A stretch of DNA of 64,000 nucleotides from assembly GCF_036289405.1 (NCBI RefSeq), contig NZ_JAYFFI010000004.1, forward strand, positions 57,737 through 121,736, written 5' to 3'. Under the pieces are notes generated by a model that was not told where the DNA came from, did no database searches, and was given only the letters and a program-made list of their open reading frames with translations. Position 1 is the stretch's first letter. Each line of letters opens with the position of its first letter. The translations under genes were made by a program, and so were the position numbers. Below are positions 43,764 to 53,654 of the stretch, one piece after another. This DNA is from Pseudoramibacter faecis (GTDB taxonomy: Bacteria; Bacillota; Clostridia; Eubacteriales; Eubacteriaceae).

Positions 43764-45866
43764 ATGGCTGCATTCGGCAAAAGCATTGTCCGCCTTCGAA
43801 TTCCCATTCTGATCGTCGGGCTGTTGCTCCTAATTCCCTCAGCATTCGGCTACTTCAACACGCGCATCAATTACGACGTGCTGACCTATCTGCCCGATTC
43901 CATCGACACCATCAAAGGCCAGGATATCCTGATGAAGGATTTCGGCAAGGGCGGCTTCTCGCTGGTGATCTTTGAAGGCATGAGCGACAAGCGGGTGGCC
44001 GCCATCGAAAAAAAGTTCAAGAAAATCGATCACGTGGATTCGGTGATCTGGTACGACAGCGTCGCCGACCTGACCATCCCGAAAAAAATGATCCCTTCGG
44101 ATGTTTACAAAGCCTTCAACAAGGGCGACGAGACGATGATGGCCGTCTTTTTCGACACGTCGACCTCGGCGGACGAGACCATGCAGGCCATCACCCAGAT
44201 GCGCCGCATCGCCGGCAAACAATGCTTTGTCTCCGGAATGTCGGCCATGGTCACCGACCTTAAAAACCTGAGCGAACAGGAAGAGCCGGTGTATATCGCC
44301 ATCGCGGTGGCGCTGTCCTGCCTGGTGATGATGATCTTCATGGATTCTTACATCGTGCCCTTTATTTTCCTGGCGAGCATCGGCATCGCCATCCTCTGGA
44401 ATCTGGGCTCGAATATTTTCCTCGGCGAGATTTCCTACATCACCAAGGCCCTGGCCGCCGTGCTGCAGCTGGCCGTGACGATGGACTATTCTATCTTTCT
44501 TTGGCACAGCTACGAGGAGCAGCTCAACCTGAACAACGGCGACCGCAAGACCGCCATGGCCCGGGCCATCAACGCGACCATCGTCTCGGTGACTGGCTCC
44601 TCCGTCACCACGGTGGCCGGCTTCATCGCCCTGTGCTTCATGACGTTTAGGCTCGGCATGAACCTGGGCATCGTGATGGCCAAGGGCGTGATCCTCGGGG
44701 TCATCAGCTGCGTGACCATGCTCCCGGCGCTGATCCTCACCTTCGATTCTCTGATCGAACGCACCCGCCACCGCTCCGTCCTGCCGGACATGAAGCGGCT
44801 GGCCCGCGGCATCGTCGGCCGGCGCCGCCTGGTGCTCATCCTCTTTTTAATCATCTGGATCCCGGCGACCATCGGCTACACCCACACCCAGTCGTATTAC
44901 GATATGGGCGCCAAGCTGCCGAAGACCCTCGGCTACACCATCGCCCGACACAAGCTCGAAAATGATTTTAAAACCGGCTCGACCCATATGATCCTCGCGG
45001 ACAAAAACCTCTCCGCCAAAAAGACCTATCAAATGGTAAACGCGGTGAAGGGTGTCAAAGGGGTGAAGGCCGTGCTCGGCGCCGACAGCCTCCTCGGGCC
45101 CACCGTTCCCGAAAGTATGATCCCCGATCGGGTCCGGGACATCATGGAAAGCAAGCACTATAAACTTCTGATCGTCACCAGCCGCTACACTACCGGCACC
45201 AATGCGGTCAACGCCCAGGTGACGCGCATCAACCGCGTGATGCACCGCTACGACCGCAAGGGCATGCTCATCGGCGAGGCGCCGGCCACCAAGGATTTGG
45301 TCACCATCGCCGACCACGACTTCAGCGTCGTCAACATCGTATCCATGGCGATGATCTTCATCATCATCGCACTGGTGCTGCAGTCCTTCTCCCTGCCCTT
45401 TATCCTGGTCGCCGTCATCGAGTTTGCGATCTTCATCAATCTGGGCATCCCGTTTTACACCGGCACCTCGCTGGTATTTATCGCGCCGATCTGCATCTCG
45501 ACCATCCAACTCGGCGCCACGGTGGACTACGCCATTTTAATGACGACGCGCTACAAGCGGGAGCGCTTTGAAGGCAAGGCCAAGGGCCGGGCGGTTGAAA
45601 ACGCTCTGGCCTTTGCCATCCCGTCGATCATCGTCTCGGCCGCGGGCTTCTTCGCCGCGACCTTCGGCGTCGGCATTTACTCCAATGTCGACATCATCAG
45701 CTCCCTGTGCATGCTGATGGCCCGCGGGGCATTGGTTTCGATGGCGGCTGTCGTCTTTGTGCTGCCGTCGCTTTTGATGCTCTTCGACCATTTGATTCTT
45801 AAAACCTCCAGGGGCTTCGTCGATCCCGACCGCGCGCTTTTAAATGCCGACGCGGCCTTCGACTGA
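43764..45866 (+). CDS. MMPL/RND-family transporter
   Basis: A 700-residue membrane exporter with two similar halves. Each begins with a membrane helix (residues 8-28 and 358-378), continues with an extracytoplasmic porter-like domain, and ends with a bundle of five helices (about 175-340 and 515-680). Conserved TMDYSIFLWHSYEEQ near residue 238 and ATVDYAILMTTRYKRER near residue 590 correspond to the proton-relay helix 4/10 motifs. Such proteins export lipids, glycolipids or drugs with the proton gradient. It is cotranscribed with the secreted coiled-coil gene 26 bases downstream, which may be its extracytoplasmic partner. Confidence 0.9.
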   Translation: MAAFGKSIVRLRIPILIVGLLLLIPSAFGYFNTRINYDVLTYLPDSIDTIKGQDILMKDFGKGGFSLVIFEGMSDKRVAAIEKKFKKIDHVDSVIWYDSVADLTIPKKMIPSDVYKAFNKGDETMMAVFFDTSTSADETMQAITQMRRIAGKQCFVSGMSAMVTDLKNLSEQEEPVYIAIAVALSCLVMMIFMDSYIVPFIFLASIGIAILWNLGSNIFLGEISYITKALAAVLQLAVTMDYSIFLWHSYEEQLNLNNGDRKTAMARAINATIVSVTGSSVTTVAGFIALCFMTFRLGMNLGIVMAKGVILGVISCVTMLPALILTFDSLIERTRHRSVLPDMKRLARGIVGRRRLVLILFLIIWIPATIGYTHTQSYYDMGAKLPKTLGYTIARHKLENDFKTGSTHMILADKNLSAKKTYQMVNAVKGVKGVKAVLGADSLLGPTVPESMIPDRVRDIMESKHYKLLIVTSRYTTGTNAVNAQVTRINRVMHRYDRKGMLIGEAPATKDLVTIADHDFSVVNIVSMAMIFIIIALVLQSFSLPFILVAVIEFAIFINLGIPFYTGTSLVFIAPICISTIQLGATVDYAILMTTRYKRERFEGKAKGRAVENALAFAIPSIIVSAAGFFAATFGVGIYSNVDIISSLCMLMARGALVSMAAVVFVLPSLLMLFDHLILKTSRGFVDPDRALLNADAAFD

Positions 45867-45891
45867 GTCAAACTTCAGAAAGGACAATCCC

Positions 45892-47994
45892 ATGAAACAG
45901 CATTTTCCTTCATTTCGAACATTGCGGCAATCCCGAGCAGCCAAAACGCTGACGGCCGCCGCCCTCGCCCTCGCGCTGACCGGCGGCACCATGGCCGCGG
46001 CGCTGACGCCGCAGCCGGCGAACGCCGCTACCGTCTCCAAACAATCTTTGACCCGTCAGGCTGAAAAAGTATCCGGCACCGGCACCGTGTCCGGCGCCGG
46101 CATCACCAAAGAAGAAACGGTCTATGTCAAGACCGATGCCACCGGGGGTAGCCCTTCCGTCACCGTGTCGGACTGGCTGAAAAACGTGGACGGCTCCGGC
46201 CGTCTTGCCGACCGCTCCGATCTCGCCGGCATCACCAACCTCAAGGGCAATGAAAAGTTTGAACAAAACGGCAGCAGCCTGACCTGGCAGACCAAAAATA
46301 AGGATATTTATTATCAGGGCAAGACCGACAAGTCCCTGCCGCTCTCGGTTCATATCAGCTATAAGCTCAACGGCAAAAACGTCACGGCCAAGGATATTGC
46401 CGGCAAAAGCGGCCAGCTCGAAATGACGATCTTCTATAACAACACAAGCACCACCGACGGCATCCACACACCCTTTGCCGTGGCCACGGCGCTGAACCTG
46501 CCGGCCAAAAAGTTCACCGACGTGCAGATCGATCACGGCACCGTCGTCGCCGACGGCACCAATAACATTGTTGTCGGCCTCGCCTTCCCCGGCCTGACCG
46601 AAAACCTTGGCCTGTCCGGACAAACCAAGGTTCAGATTCCCGAAACGGTGACCATCACCGCCTCGGTGAAACATTTTGCGATGGGGCCGACCATCACCTC
46701 CGCTTCGACCGATGTCCTCGAAAAGGCCGGCCTCGACAAGATCGACAGCTTCTCCGATCTCGACAAGGCGGTCAATCGGCTGGAAAACGCTTCGGCCCAG
46801 CTCGTCGCCGGATCCCTCTCCGCGAAAAACGGCTCCGCCAAGCTCACGGCCGGCGCCGGCACCCTGGCCAACGGGCTCACCACCTACACCGGCGGCGTGG
46901 CCACCGCAGCGAACGGCAGCGCGAGCCTGACCACTGGGGCGAACACTCTGGCGGGAGGCCTCGCGACCCTCCATCGTCAAACGCCGGCGCTCTCTCAGGG
47001 TGTCGCCCGGCTCTACGGCGGCAGTCAGCAGCTCGTCGCCGGTTATCGAGGCGACGGCACCTCAGCAAATCCCGGCGCCGTGAAGGGCGCCGCGAATTTA
47101 ACTAAAGGTGCCGCCGATATGCAATCACAATTAAGCCAAAGTCTTAACGGAACAGACGGAACGAATGGCCTAAACAGCAAGCTCGCCGCCATTCAAAAAA
47201 ATATCACCAATTTAAACGCGCAAAAACAATCCTACGAAAATTCATATGGTAGCATTAACGCCGTTAATACGAAAATCACAACCTTAAAACAACAACGCAC
47301 GACGGTAACAAATCAACTTATTCAATCCGCCGAAAACAACGATAATTCCGCTATTTCTCAGCAACGAGGGGCACTCAATAGCATTAATGAGTCTCTTGAT
47401 AAACTCAATCAGCTTTCTGCCGGATGGAAAACGCTGAACCAAGTATCGGCTGAACTACCATCGACTGAAGAAATCTCAGCAATTCAAAAACGATTGACTG
47501 CCCTTTCTAATGGCACCACCTCGCTCGCACAAGGTTCTGCTAACCTTCAAAAGGGCATCGAAGTGCTCGCCGCCGGCACCGACCAACTCAACACCGGCCT
47601 GAAAAAACTCAACGACAGCACCGGAAACCTCTCCGCCGGCGTCGGTCAGCTGGCAGACGGCAGCAAAACCCTGGCTCGCGGAAGCAAAACCCTCTCCGAC
47701 GGGCTCGCAACCCTTAAGGCCAACAACACCAAGCTTAACAACGGCGCTTCCCAGCTCACCAGTGGCTCCGCCACGCTGACGAGCGGCCTCGGCACCCTTT
47801 ATTCGGGCATGAGCCAGTTTAAAACCGCCGGCATCGACAAACTGGCCGGCTACTACAATCACGACTTCAAAGGCGCCCTCAGCAAACTCAAAACCATCAA
47901 GCAGGCCGGCAAGGACTACAACAATTTTTCCGGCAAAACAGACGCCATGAGTGGCTCGGTGCACTTTGTCATCGAAACGTCGGAAATAAAATAA
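45892..47994 (+). CDS. Secreted coiled-coil protein of the YhgE/Pip N-domain type
   Basis: A 700-residue exported protein. The signal peptide covers residues 1-45 (twin-basic start, hydrophobic AAALALALTGGTMAAAL, cleavage near NAATV). A beta-rich domain (about 60-265) is followed by repeats such as GSAKLTAGAGTLANGL and GSASLTTGANTLAGGL typical of the phage-infection-protein family. A long coiled coil (about 405-560) then leads to more SxxLxxGxxxL repeats. There is no C-terminal membrane domain. Start at 45892 after AAAGGA; the earlier in-frame ATG at 45844 lies inside the MMPL gene. The segment 47090-47530 is clearly more AT-rich and uses different codons than its flanks, as if acquired by recombination. 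Probably a partner of the MMPL exporter. Confidence 0.82.
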   Translation: MKQHFPSFRTLRQSRAAKTLTAAALALALTGGTMAAALTPQPANAATVSKQSLTRQAEKVSGTGTVSGAGITKEETVYVKTDATGGSPSVTVSDWLKNVDGSGRLADRSDLAGITNLKGNEKFEQNGSSLTWQTKNKDIYYQGKTDKSLPLSVHISYKLNGKNVTAKDIAGKSGQLEMTIFYNNTSTTDGIHTPFAVATALNLPAKKFTDVQIDHGTVVADGTNNIVVGLAFPGLTENLGLSGQTKVQIPETVTITASVKHFAMGPTITSASTDVLEKAGLDKIDSFSDLDKAVNRLENASAQLVAGSLSAKNGSAKLTAGAGTLANGLTTYTGGVATAANGSASLTTGANTLAGGLATLHRQTPALSQGVARLYGGSQQLVAGYRGDGTSANPGAVKGAANLTKGAADMQSQLSQSLNGTDGTNGLNSKLAAIQKNITNLNAQKQSYENSYGSINAVNTKITTLKQQRTTVTNQLIQSAENNDNSAISQQRGALNSINESLDKLNQLSAGWKTLNQVSAELPSTEEISAIQKRLTALSNGTTSLAQGSANLQKGIEVLAAGTDQLNTGLKKLNDSTGNLSAGVGQLADGSKTLARGSKTLSDGLATLKANNTKLNNGASQLTSGSATLTSGLGTLYSGMSQFKTAGIDKLAGYYNHDFKGALSKLKTIKQAGKDYNNFSGKTDAMSGSVHFVIETSEIK

Positions 47995-48004
47995 ATCAGC
48001 AACT

Positions 48005-48028
48005 GGACGCCCGCGGGCGTCCTTTTTT
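48005..48028 (+). terminator. Terminator after the coiled-coil gene
   Basis: Arms GGACGCCC and GGGCGTCC followed by TTTTTT. Confidence 0.85.
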
Positions 48029-48037
48029 GTGCGCATC

Positions 48038-48076
48038 AAAAACGGCCGACGCGCGATCCGCATGTCGGCCGTTTGG
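48038..48076 (-). terminator. Terminator of the aldehyde dehydrogenase gene
   Basis: Minus-strand arms AAACGGCCGAC and GTCGGCCGTTT, followed by a short T-rich tail. Confidence 0.7.
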
Positions 48077-48104
48077 TAAACCGTGTGAGGTGAAATCCTT
48101 CGCC

Positions 48105-49592
48105 TTACTGTTTTGGATAGAAGCCCGAGGGCGCTTCTGAAAGATTGATGAGAATATTCTTGGTTTGGGTGTAATGCTGGAGCATAACCTTGTGGGTTTC
48201 GCGGCCGATTCCGGATTCCTTATAGCCGCCGAAGGGCGCCCCTTCCGGAATCGCATTATAGGTATTGACCCACATCCGGCCGGTTTCGATCGCTCTGGCC
48301 ACGCGGATCGCCCGGTTGATATCCCGGGTCCAGACGGCGCCGCCGAGACCGTAAGCCGAATCGTTGGCCATGCGGACAACCTCCGCCTCGTCCTTGAACG
48401 GGATGATCACCGCCACCGGCCCGAAGATTTCTTCCCGGGACACGCGCATGTCGTTGGTCACGCCGGTGAGCAGCGTCGGCTTCATAAAGCAACCCTTTGC
48501 CAATTCGCCTTCCGTGGCGCGTTCGCCGCCGCAAACCACCGTTGCGCCCTCCTGCTTGCCAATTTCGATGTAGCTTAAGATCTTCTGCACCTGCTTCTCG
48601 TTAATCTGGGCGCCCATCTGGGTGCTTTCGTCCAGTGGCATCCCGACTTTCACCGCGCTAAAACGTTTTACCGCCTCTTCGACAAAGCGGTCGTAGATCC
48701 CCTCCTGCACGAAAACCCGGGACCCGGCGCAGCACACTTGCCCCTGATTGAAGAGGATGCCCAGCTGCACGCCGTCCATGGCCATTTCCCAATCGCAGTC
48801 ATCAAAGAAGATATTCGCGGATTTTCCCCCCAGTTCCAAAGTGGCCGGGATCAGTTTCTCCGCCGCGGCGCGGGCCACGTCACGGCCGACTTCCGTCGAG
48901 CCGGTGAAGGCCAGTTTGCGGATGTCTGGATGATCCAAAATATACTGCCCGGATTTCGAGCCGGAGCCGGTGATCACGTTAAACACCCCGGCCGGGATCA
49001 CGTCCTGGGTCAGCTTTGCCAATTCCAAAACGCTCAACGGCGTGGAACTCGAGGATTTAAAAACGGTGCAGTCGCCCGCCGCCAATACCGGCGCGAGCTT
49101 CCAGGCCGCCATTAAAAACGGAAAGTTCCAGGGCACGATCTGACCGACTACGCCGATGGGCTCGCGCAGGATCAGGCTCATCGTGTTGCCGTCGAGCATA
49201 TTGGCGCTGCCCTCTTCCGCTTGAATGCAGCCGGCGAAATAGCGGAAGTGCTGCGCGCTCATTGGAATATCGATGGCCAGGCATTCTCGGATCGGCTTGC
49301 CGTTATCTACCGATTCAACGGCGGCCAGAAATGCTTTGTTTTCGTCGATGATATCCGCCACCTGATTGAGGATTGCCGCACGTTCGGCTACCGTGGTGTT
49401 CTTCCAAGTACCAAAGGCCCGCCACGCCGCTTTCACCGCCTCGTCCACATCTTCCTTGGTTGCTTGGGCGCAGGTCGCAAGCGCCGCGCCGGTCGCCGGA
49501 CAGCTGGTCGTGAAGGTCGCGCCGTCGGAGGCGTCCTGCCACTTCCCGCCGATATAAAGCTGATACGTTTCTTGTAATGTCGGTTTGTTCAT
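48105..49592 (-). CDS. NAD(P)-dependent aldehyde dehydrogenase
   Basis: A 495-residue aldehyde dehydrogenase superfamily enzyme oxidising an aldehyde to the acid. VGQIVPWNFPFLMAAWK near residue 145 and the FTGSTEVGR glycine motif near residue 228 form the coenzyme site. LELGGKSANI near residue 251 has the catalytic Glu and NQGQVCCAGSRVFV near residue 284 the catalytic Cys (a CC pair, as in betaine-aldehyde and related dehydrogenases). PEGAPFGGYKESGIGRE is near the C-terminus. The ATG at 49592 follows GGGAGGAG; the longer frame to 49661 has no site. Monocistronic. Substrate is not predictable from sequence alone. Confidence 0.92.
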   Translation of the reverse strand: MNKPTLQETYQLYIGGKWQDASDGATFTTSCPATGAALATCAQATKEDVDEAVKAAWRAFGTWKNTTVAERAAILNQVADIIDENKAFLAAVESVDNGKPIRECLAIDIPMSAQHFRYFAGCIQAEEGSANMLDGNTMSLILREPIGVVGQIVPWNFPFLMAAWKLAPVLAAGDCTVFKSSSSTPLSVLELAKLTQDVIPAGVFNVITGSGSKSGQYILDHPDIRKLAFTGSTEVGRDVARAAAEKLIPATLELGGKSANIFFDDCDWEMAMDGVQLGILFNQGQVCCAGSRVFVQEGIYDRFVEEAVKRFSAVKVGMPLDESTQMGAQINEKQVQKILSYIEIGKQEGATVVCGGERATEGELAKGCFMKPTLLTGVTNDMRVSREEIFGPVAVIIPFKDEAEVVRMANDSAYGLGGAVWTRDINRAIRVARAIETGRMWVNTYNAIPEGAPFGGYKESGIGRETHKVMLQHYTQTKNILINLSEAPSGFYPKQ

Positions 49593-49887
49593 TTTTTCTC
49601 CTCCCATTTGTCGAAAAATTTTCTCATCAATATTGTATACCGACATTAAAAAGATTGGCAATCATCGTTTGCAATTTGTCAAGATATCGTTAGATAATAG
49701 ATTGTTAATACTATATCTTGTTCTTTTTGAAAAACACACACCCTCCATCAGCCGGTAATATCAAGGTTCTTCAAACGACATCCATTTGCGTATTTTTTAT
49801 CAAATGAAACCCGTTTATTCATTTTTCAACGGTTTGTCTTTTCGTGTCAATCATTTCACAAATTTTCGCGCGTCTTTTTAAGCTTGC

Positions 49888-49916
49888 TTGCGGTTTGAAT
49901 GGGCGTCGGGTATAAT
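49888..49916 (+). promoter_or_regulatory. Promoter of the hydroxyacyl-CoA dehydratase-type operon
   Basis: TTGCGG (49888-49893), 17 bases, TATAAT (49911-49916), about 65 bases before the start at 49982. The rest of the intergenic stretch 49600-49887 is AT-rich without a recognisable gene. Confidence 0.65.
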
Positions 49917-49981
49917 ATTCATCGTTTAATTTTGTTTTATATGATTGTCAGCACATTTTAATTTTAGGAATCGGGAACTCC

Positions 49982-51235
49982 ATGGACATCATCAAACGCT
50001 ACGGCGATCTCATCAAAAAAAAGATAGCCGACAGCCCGGCCGCTGGCCGCCGCCTGATCGATATCGGCCTGCACTACGAAACTTTTATGAAAAAGCATTT
50101 TGCCGACAAGGCGCTCCCCCGCCCTTATGCGGATCTTAACGTGCTCGCGCTGAAGAGCATGCTCGACGCGCTGGAGCATCCGGAGAACACGGCCTGGGTG
50201 AATCTCTTCACCCCGGTGGAGATCCTGCAGAATTTCGACATCAATTGTCTGTCCATCGAGATGATGGCTTCTTTTCTCGGGGGCTTCGGCATCGAAGATT
50301 GGTTCATTGGCCAAAGCGAAGCCGACGGCATGGCGCCGACGCTGTGCTCCTATCACAAATGCTTTATCGGCGCGGTGGACAGCGGCCTGATGCCGCCGCC
50401 CGCCGCCGCGGTGACCACCTCCACCGTCTGCGACGGCAACGTGCAGACCTTTCGCCGAGCTGCAACTGCCTGCCGCGTCCCCCTGACGATTCTCGACATT
50501 CCCAACGAAACCTCGCCGATGGCCATCGCCTATGTGGTCGAGCAGTTGCGTCATTTCATCGTCGAGCTGGAAGAGATTTGCCATCGCCCCTTTAACAAGA
50601 CGGCGCTGCAGGCGGCCCTCGACCGGGAAAACCGCTCCTTCGCGGCCTATGATCGCTTTCTCGCTGCCCAGCGCGGCCGCTATTATCCTTCGACATTGAC
50701 GATCCAGATGTTTAATCTCTTTGCGAGCCATCTGGCCATCGGCACCCCCGAGATCCTGCGCTTTTACGAGGACCTCGAGCGGGATGTGGCTAACCGGCCG
50801 GCCTTTAGCGGCAAGACCATCTTCTGGATCCACCTGCTGCCCTTTTATCAGGAAACCCTCAAAGGTTATTTCAACCTCAGCCGGGATTACCAGATCCAGG
50901 CCTGCGACATGAATCTGGATTATAACCGCCCGCTGGATCCGGCCCATCCGCTGGAATCCCTGGCTCAAAAAATGCTCGGCAACATCTTCGTCGGGCCCAT
51001 CGAGCGGCGCATCGCGGCGGAAAAGGCGCTCATCGCCAAGACTGGCGCCGACGGCGTGATCGAATTCTGCCACTGGGGCTGCAAGCAAATGGCCGGCGGC
51101 GCGGGCCTGATGAAGGAGGCGTTTAAAGCCGGAGGCATCCCCACCCTGGTGATCGACGGCGACGGCATCGATCGGCGCAACAGCCACGACGGCCAGATCA
51201 AGACCCGGCTCGAAGCCTTTTTCGAAATGTTGTAA
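49982..51235 (+). CDS. 2-hydroxyacyl-CoA dehydratase / double-cubane family protein (HgdB-like)
   Basis: A 417-residue iron-sulfur protein of the HgdB/BcrBC superfamily. Cysteines expected to bind the cluster are in PTLCSYHKCFIG near residue 120, TVCDGN near residue 143 and EFCHWGCKQMAGG near residue 360. The length fits stand-alone members such as YjiM or double-cubane cluster proteins rather than the alpha/beta pair of true dehydratases. It is followed 42 bases later by a gene that fuses a second HgdB-like domain to a BadF/BcrD activase ATPase. The system should use ATP-driven low-potential electron transfer to reduce or dehydrate a substrate that the sequence does not reveal. No CoA-transferase or dehydrogenase of a hydroxy-acid pathway is adjacent. 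Confidence 0.82.
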   Translation: MDIIKRYGDLIKKKIADSPAAGRRLIDIGLHYETFMKKHFADKALPRPYADLNVLALKSMLDALEHPENTAWVNLFTPVEILQNFDINCLSIEMMASFLGGFGIEDWFIGQSEADGMAPTLCSYHKCFIGAVDSGLMPPPAAAVTTSTVCDGNVQTFRRAATACRVPLTILDIPNETSPMAIAYVVEQLRHFIVELEEICHRPFNKTALQAALDRENRSFAAYDRFLAAQRGRYYPSTLTIQMFNLFASHLAIGTPEILRFYEDLERDVANRPAFSGKTIFWIHLLPFYQETLKGYFNLSRDYQIQACDMNLDYNRPLDPAHPLESLAQKMLGNIFVGPIERRIAAEKALIAKTGADGVIEFCHWGCKQMAGGAGLMKEAFKAGGIPTLVIDGDGIDRRNSHDGQIKTRLEAFFEML

Positions 51236-51277
51236 ACCGCGATCGCGATGCGATCGCCGTTCAGAATCGAGGCAACC

Positions 51278-52987
51278 ATGTTAGGTTATCTTTGCAAATA
51301 TACTCCTGTAGAGCTTTTTGAAGCGATGGGCGCGCCTATGCAGCGCGTCGATCCCGACGTCGCTCATTTCAACCGAGCCGACAGCCTGATGCACCCCAAT
51401 GTCTGCTCCTATGTGAAGGGCGTGCTCGAAACCTTTGCCGACGCGGTAACGGTCACCCCCGAGCTCGAAGGCCTGGTGCTCACCGCCTGCTGCGACTCCG
51501 TCCGGCGTCTGGCTGATGCCCTGCGCGCCCAATACCCGGATAAATTCTTTTACCTTCTCGATGTTCCCCGAAAAGTCAACAACTTTGCCGTCGGCCTTTA
51601 CGAAGAGCACGTGCTTGACCTGATGCATGCCTATGCCGCCTTTACCGGCCGTCCCTTCGACAAGACCGAAACCGAGGCGGCCCTGCGCCGTTATCTTGAG
51701 GCCCAGCCCGAAACGCCGGCAGCAGCCCCCACCTCCAATGCTGATCCGAATCGCATTCGCGTCGGCCTCATCGGGGCCCGGGCCAATGACGCCGTCGCAG
51801 AACTCCTCAAGGCGGGCGGCGCCGAGGTGCTGTTCAACGTGACCTGCAACGGTCTCGACCGCCGTTTTGCCCCGGCGGATCTGCGCGGCTATCTCGAGCA
51901 GATCCTTTGCCAGTTTCCCTGCATGCGCATGGTCAGCGCCGCCAATCGCTTTGACTATCTCGATGGCTTCTCGGACCGGCTCGACGGCCTGGTCTATCAC
52001 ACCGTGCAGTTTTGCGATCAATACGCCTATGAATTCGCCGAACTCAAGGCCCGGGGCGATCTGCCGGTGCTGCGGGTCGAAACGGATCTGACCCGCCAAA
52101 GCTTCGGTCAGATCAAAACCCGCATCGAAGCCTTTATCGAAGAGCTTCGCGCCAAAAAGGGGCTGATGCGCGCGGCGCACCGGCGTCCCGCATTCAGAAA
52201 GGACAAACCCATGATGATCGTCGGCATCGACAGCGGCTCCACCTCCACCAACGCCGTCGTCCTGAACCAAAACAAGCAGTGCATCGCTTTTGATGTGGTG
52301 CGCACCGGCGCCAAATCCATCGCCTCTGCCGAGCGCGCCCTCGGCAATGTGCTGGCCAAGGCGAACCTTGCTCGGGAAGACCTCGCGCTGATCGTCGCCA
52401 CGGGCTACGGCCGGGTCAGTCTTCCCTTTGCCGATCAAAACGTCACCGAGATCAGCTGCCACGGCAAGGGCGCGCATTATGTGAATCCGGCCGTTCGCAC
52501 CATTCTCGACATCGGCGGTCAGGACAGCAAGGCCATTCACCTAAGCGCTGCCGGCGAGGTGATCGATTTCGCAATGAACGACAAATGCGCCGCCGGCACC
52601 GGGCGCTTTCTCGAAATGATGGCCCGCACCCTGGAGGTCAGCCTGGACGAGCTCGGCGCTATCTCCCGGCACTGGCGCGAGGATATCCGCATCGCGTCCA
52701 TGTGCTCGGTCTTTGCCGAATCGGAGGTGATCTCGCTGATCGCCCAAAACAAAGAGAAGGCCGACATCGCCCACGGGGTGCACGCGGCGATTGCCGGCAA
52801 GGCCCTCGGCCTGATGAAGAAGGTCGGCATCGAGCCCACCATCATGATGACCGGCGGCGTCGCCAAAAACCCCGGCATGGTGGCCGTGCTGGAGAAAAAA
52901 CTGGGCGAGCCGCTCTTCATCGCCGACGAGCCGGAAATCATCGGCGCGCTGGGCGCCGCCCTCTTCGGATGGGAGAGCCTGCAGTAA
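51278..52987 (+). CDS. Fused HgdB-like domain and BadF/BcrD-type activase ATPase
   Basis: A 569-residue fusion. Residues 1-300 resemble an HgdB-type subunit (NVCSYVKGVLE near residue 40, LTACCDSVRR near residue 68, YHTVQFCDQYAYEF near residue 240). Residues 310-569 form an acetate-kinase-fold activase: MMIVGIDSGSTSTNAVVL (phosphate 1), TILDIGGQDSKAIHL (phosphate 2), MNDKCAAGTGRFLEMMA with the [4Fe-4S] cysteine, SMCSVFAESEVISLIA with the second cysteine, and MTGGVAKNPGMVAVLE (adenosine). Activases normally are separate homodimers; fusion would tie reductase and acceptor one to one. Start at 51278 after GAGG, upstream ATG at 51248 lacks a site. Forms a two-gene system with 49982. Confidence 0.85.
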   Translation: MLGYLCKYTPVELFEAMGAPMQRVDPDVAHFNRADSLMHPNVCSYVKGVLETFADAVTVTPELEGLVLTACCDSVRRLADALRAQYPDKFFYLLDVPRKVNNFAVGLYEEHVLDLMHAYAAFTGRPFDKTETEAALRRYLEAQPETPAAAPTSNADPNRIRVGLIGARANDAVAELLKAGGAEVLFNVTCNGLDRRFAPADLRGYLEQILCQFPCMRMVSAANRFDYLDGFSDRLDGLVYHTVQFCDQYAYEFAELKARGDLPVLRVETDLTRQSFGQIKTRIEAFIEELRAKKGLMRAAHRRPAFRKDKPMMIVGIDSGSTSTNAVVLNQNKQCIAFDVVRTGAKSIASAERALGNVLAKANLAREDLALIVATGYGRVSLPFADQNVTEISCHGKGAHYVNPAVRTILDIGGQDSKAIHLSAAGEVIDFAMNDKCAAGTGRFLEMMARTLEVSLDELGAISRHWREDIRIASMCSVFAESEVISLIAQNKEKADIAHGVHAAIAGKALGLMKKVGIEPTIMMTGGVAKNPGMVAVLEKKLGEPLFIADEPEIIGALGAALFGWESLQ

Positions 52988-53160
52988 CGACCGCGCTTTT
53001 CTCCCTGAAAATGCACGCGCGCCGGCGTCGACGCTTGAAAATCTATCGGACGCCCAAACCGATCAGAGACCGATGCCATCGGCTGCCTTTGGCATCGCGG
53101 TTTTGCAGTCCCGCGGCCATCGACCTTGCCGATACGCCCTGATCTCGACTGCTTTCATTA

Positions 53161-53654
53161 TGAACATGGTTTTTATTAACCGCCCCGGCGACATCCTCAA
53201 GGTGGACCGCTTTTTAAATCACCTGGTGGATCCCGCCCCGGGTGCTCACCCTCGGAGTGTCCGGCATCGTGACGGCGCTCACCACAGCCCAGCCCCTCTG
53301 CGTGCCGATGGTTTTCGCCAAGAAGACAACTTCCGTCGCCTTGACCAGCGATGCTTATACCCGTCGAATTTTTTCCTTCACAAAGAAAAAATTTTACGAC
53401 ATTCGCATTGACCGCCGTTTTTTAAACGCCGATGACCGCGTGCTCATCATCGACGATTTTCTCGCGGTGGGCCAGGCCCTTTCCGGCATGCTGGATTTAT
53501 GCGCTCAGGCCGACGCCGCTGCGGCGTCGCCATCGCCATCGAAAAGGCTTTCCAGGGCGGGGGCGAGCGCTTCCGCAGTCTGGGCTACGACGTGTATTCT
53601 CTGGCCAGAATCGACCACTTCACCAATGACGGCGTCGTCTTTTTAGAAGAATAA
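53161..53654 (+). pseudogene. xpt: Xanthine phosphoribosyltransferase, deleted and frameshifted
   Basis: Pieces of an Xpt-type purine salvage enzyme in order. GDILKVDRFLNHLVD is in one frame near 53190. After an internal deletion, VSGIVTALTTAQPLCVPMVF, FAKKTTSVALTSDAYT and the PRPP-binding RVLIIDDFLAVGQALSGM lie in a second frame. Then GVAIAIEKAFQGGGERFRSL, YDVYSLARIDHF and FLEE with TAA at 53652-53654 lie in a third. Roughly 30 residues are missing around 53235. There is no clear purine riboswitch upstream. The upstream stretch 52990-53160 has no supported feature. Inactive. Confidence 0.85.

Noticed and set aside
52990..53160. Purine riboswitch upstream of xpt
   Set aside because: The conserved loop sequences of the guanine aptamer were not found.
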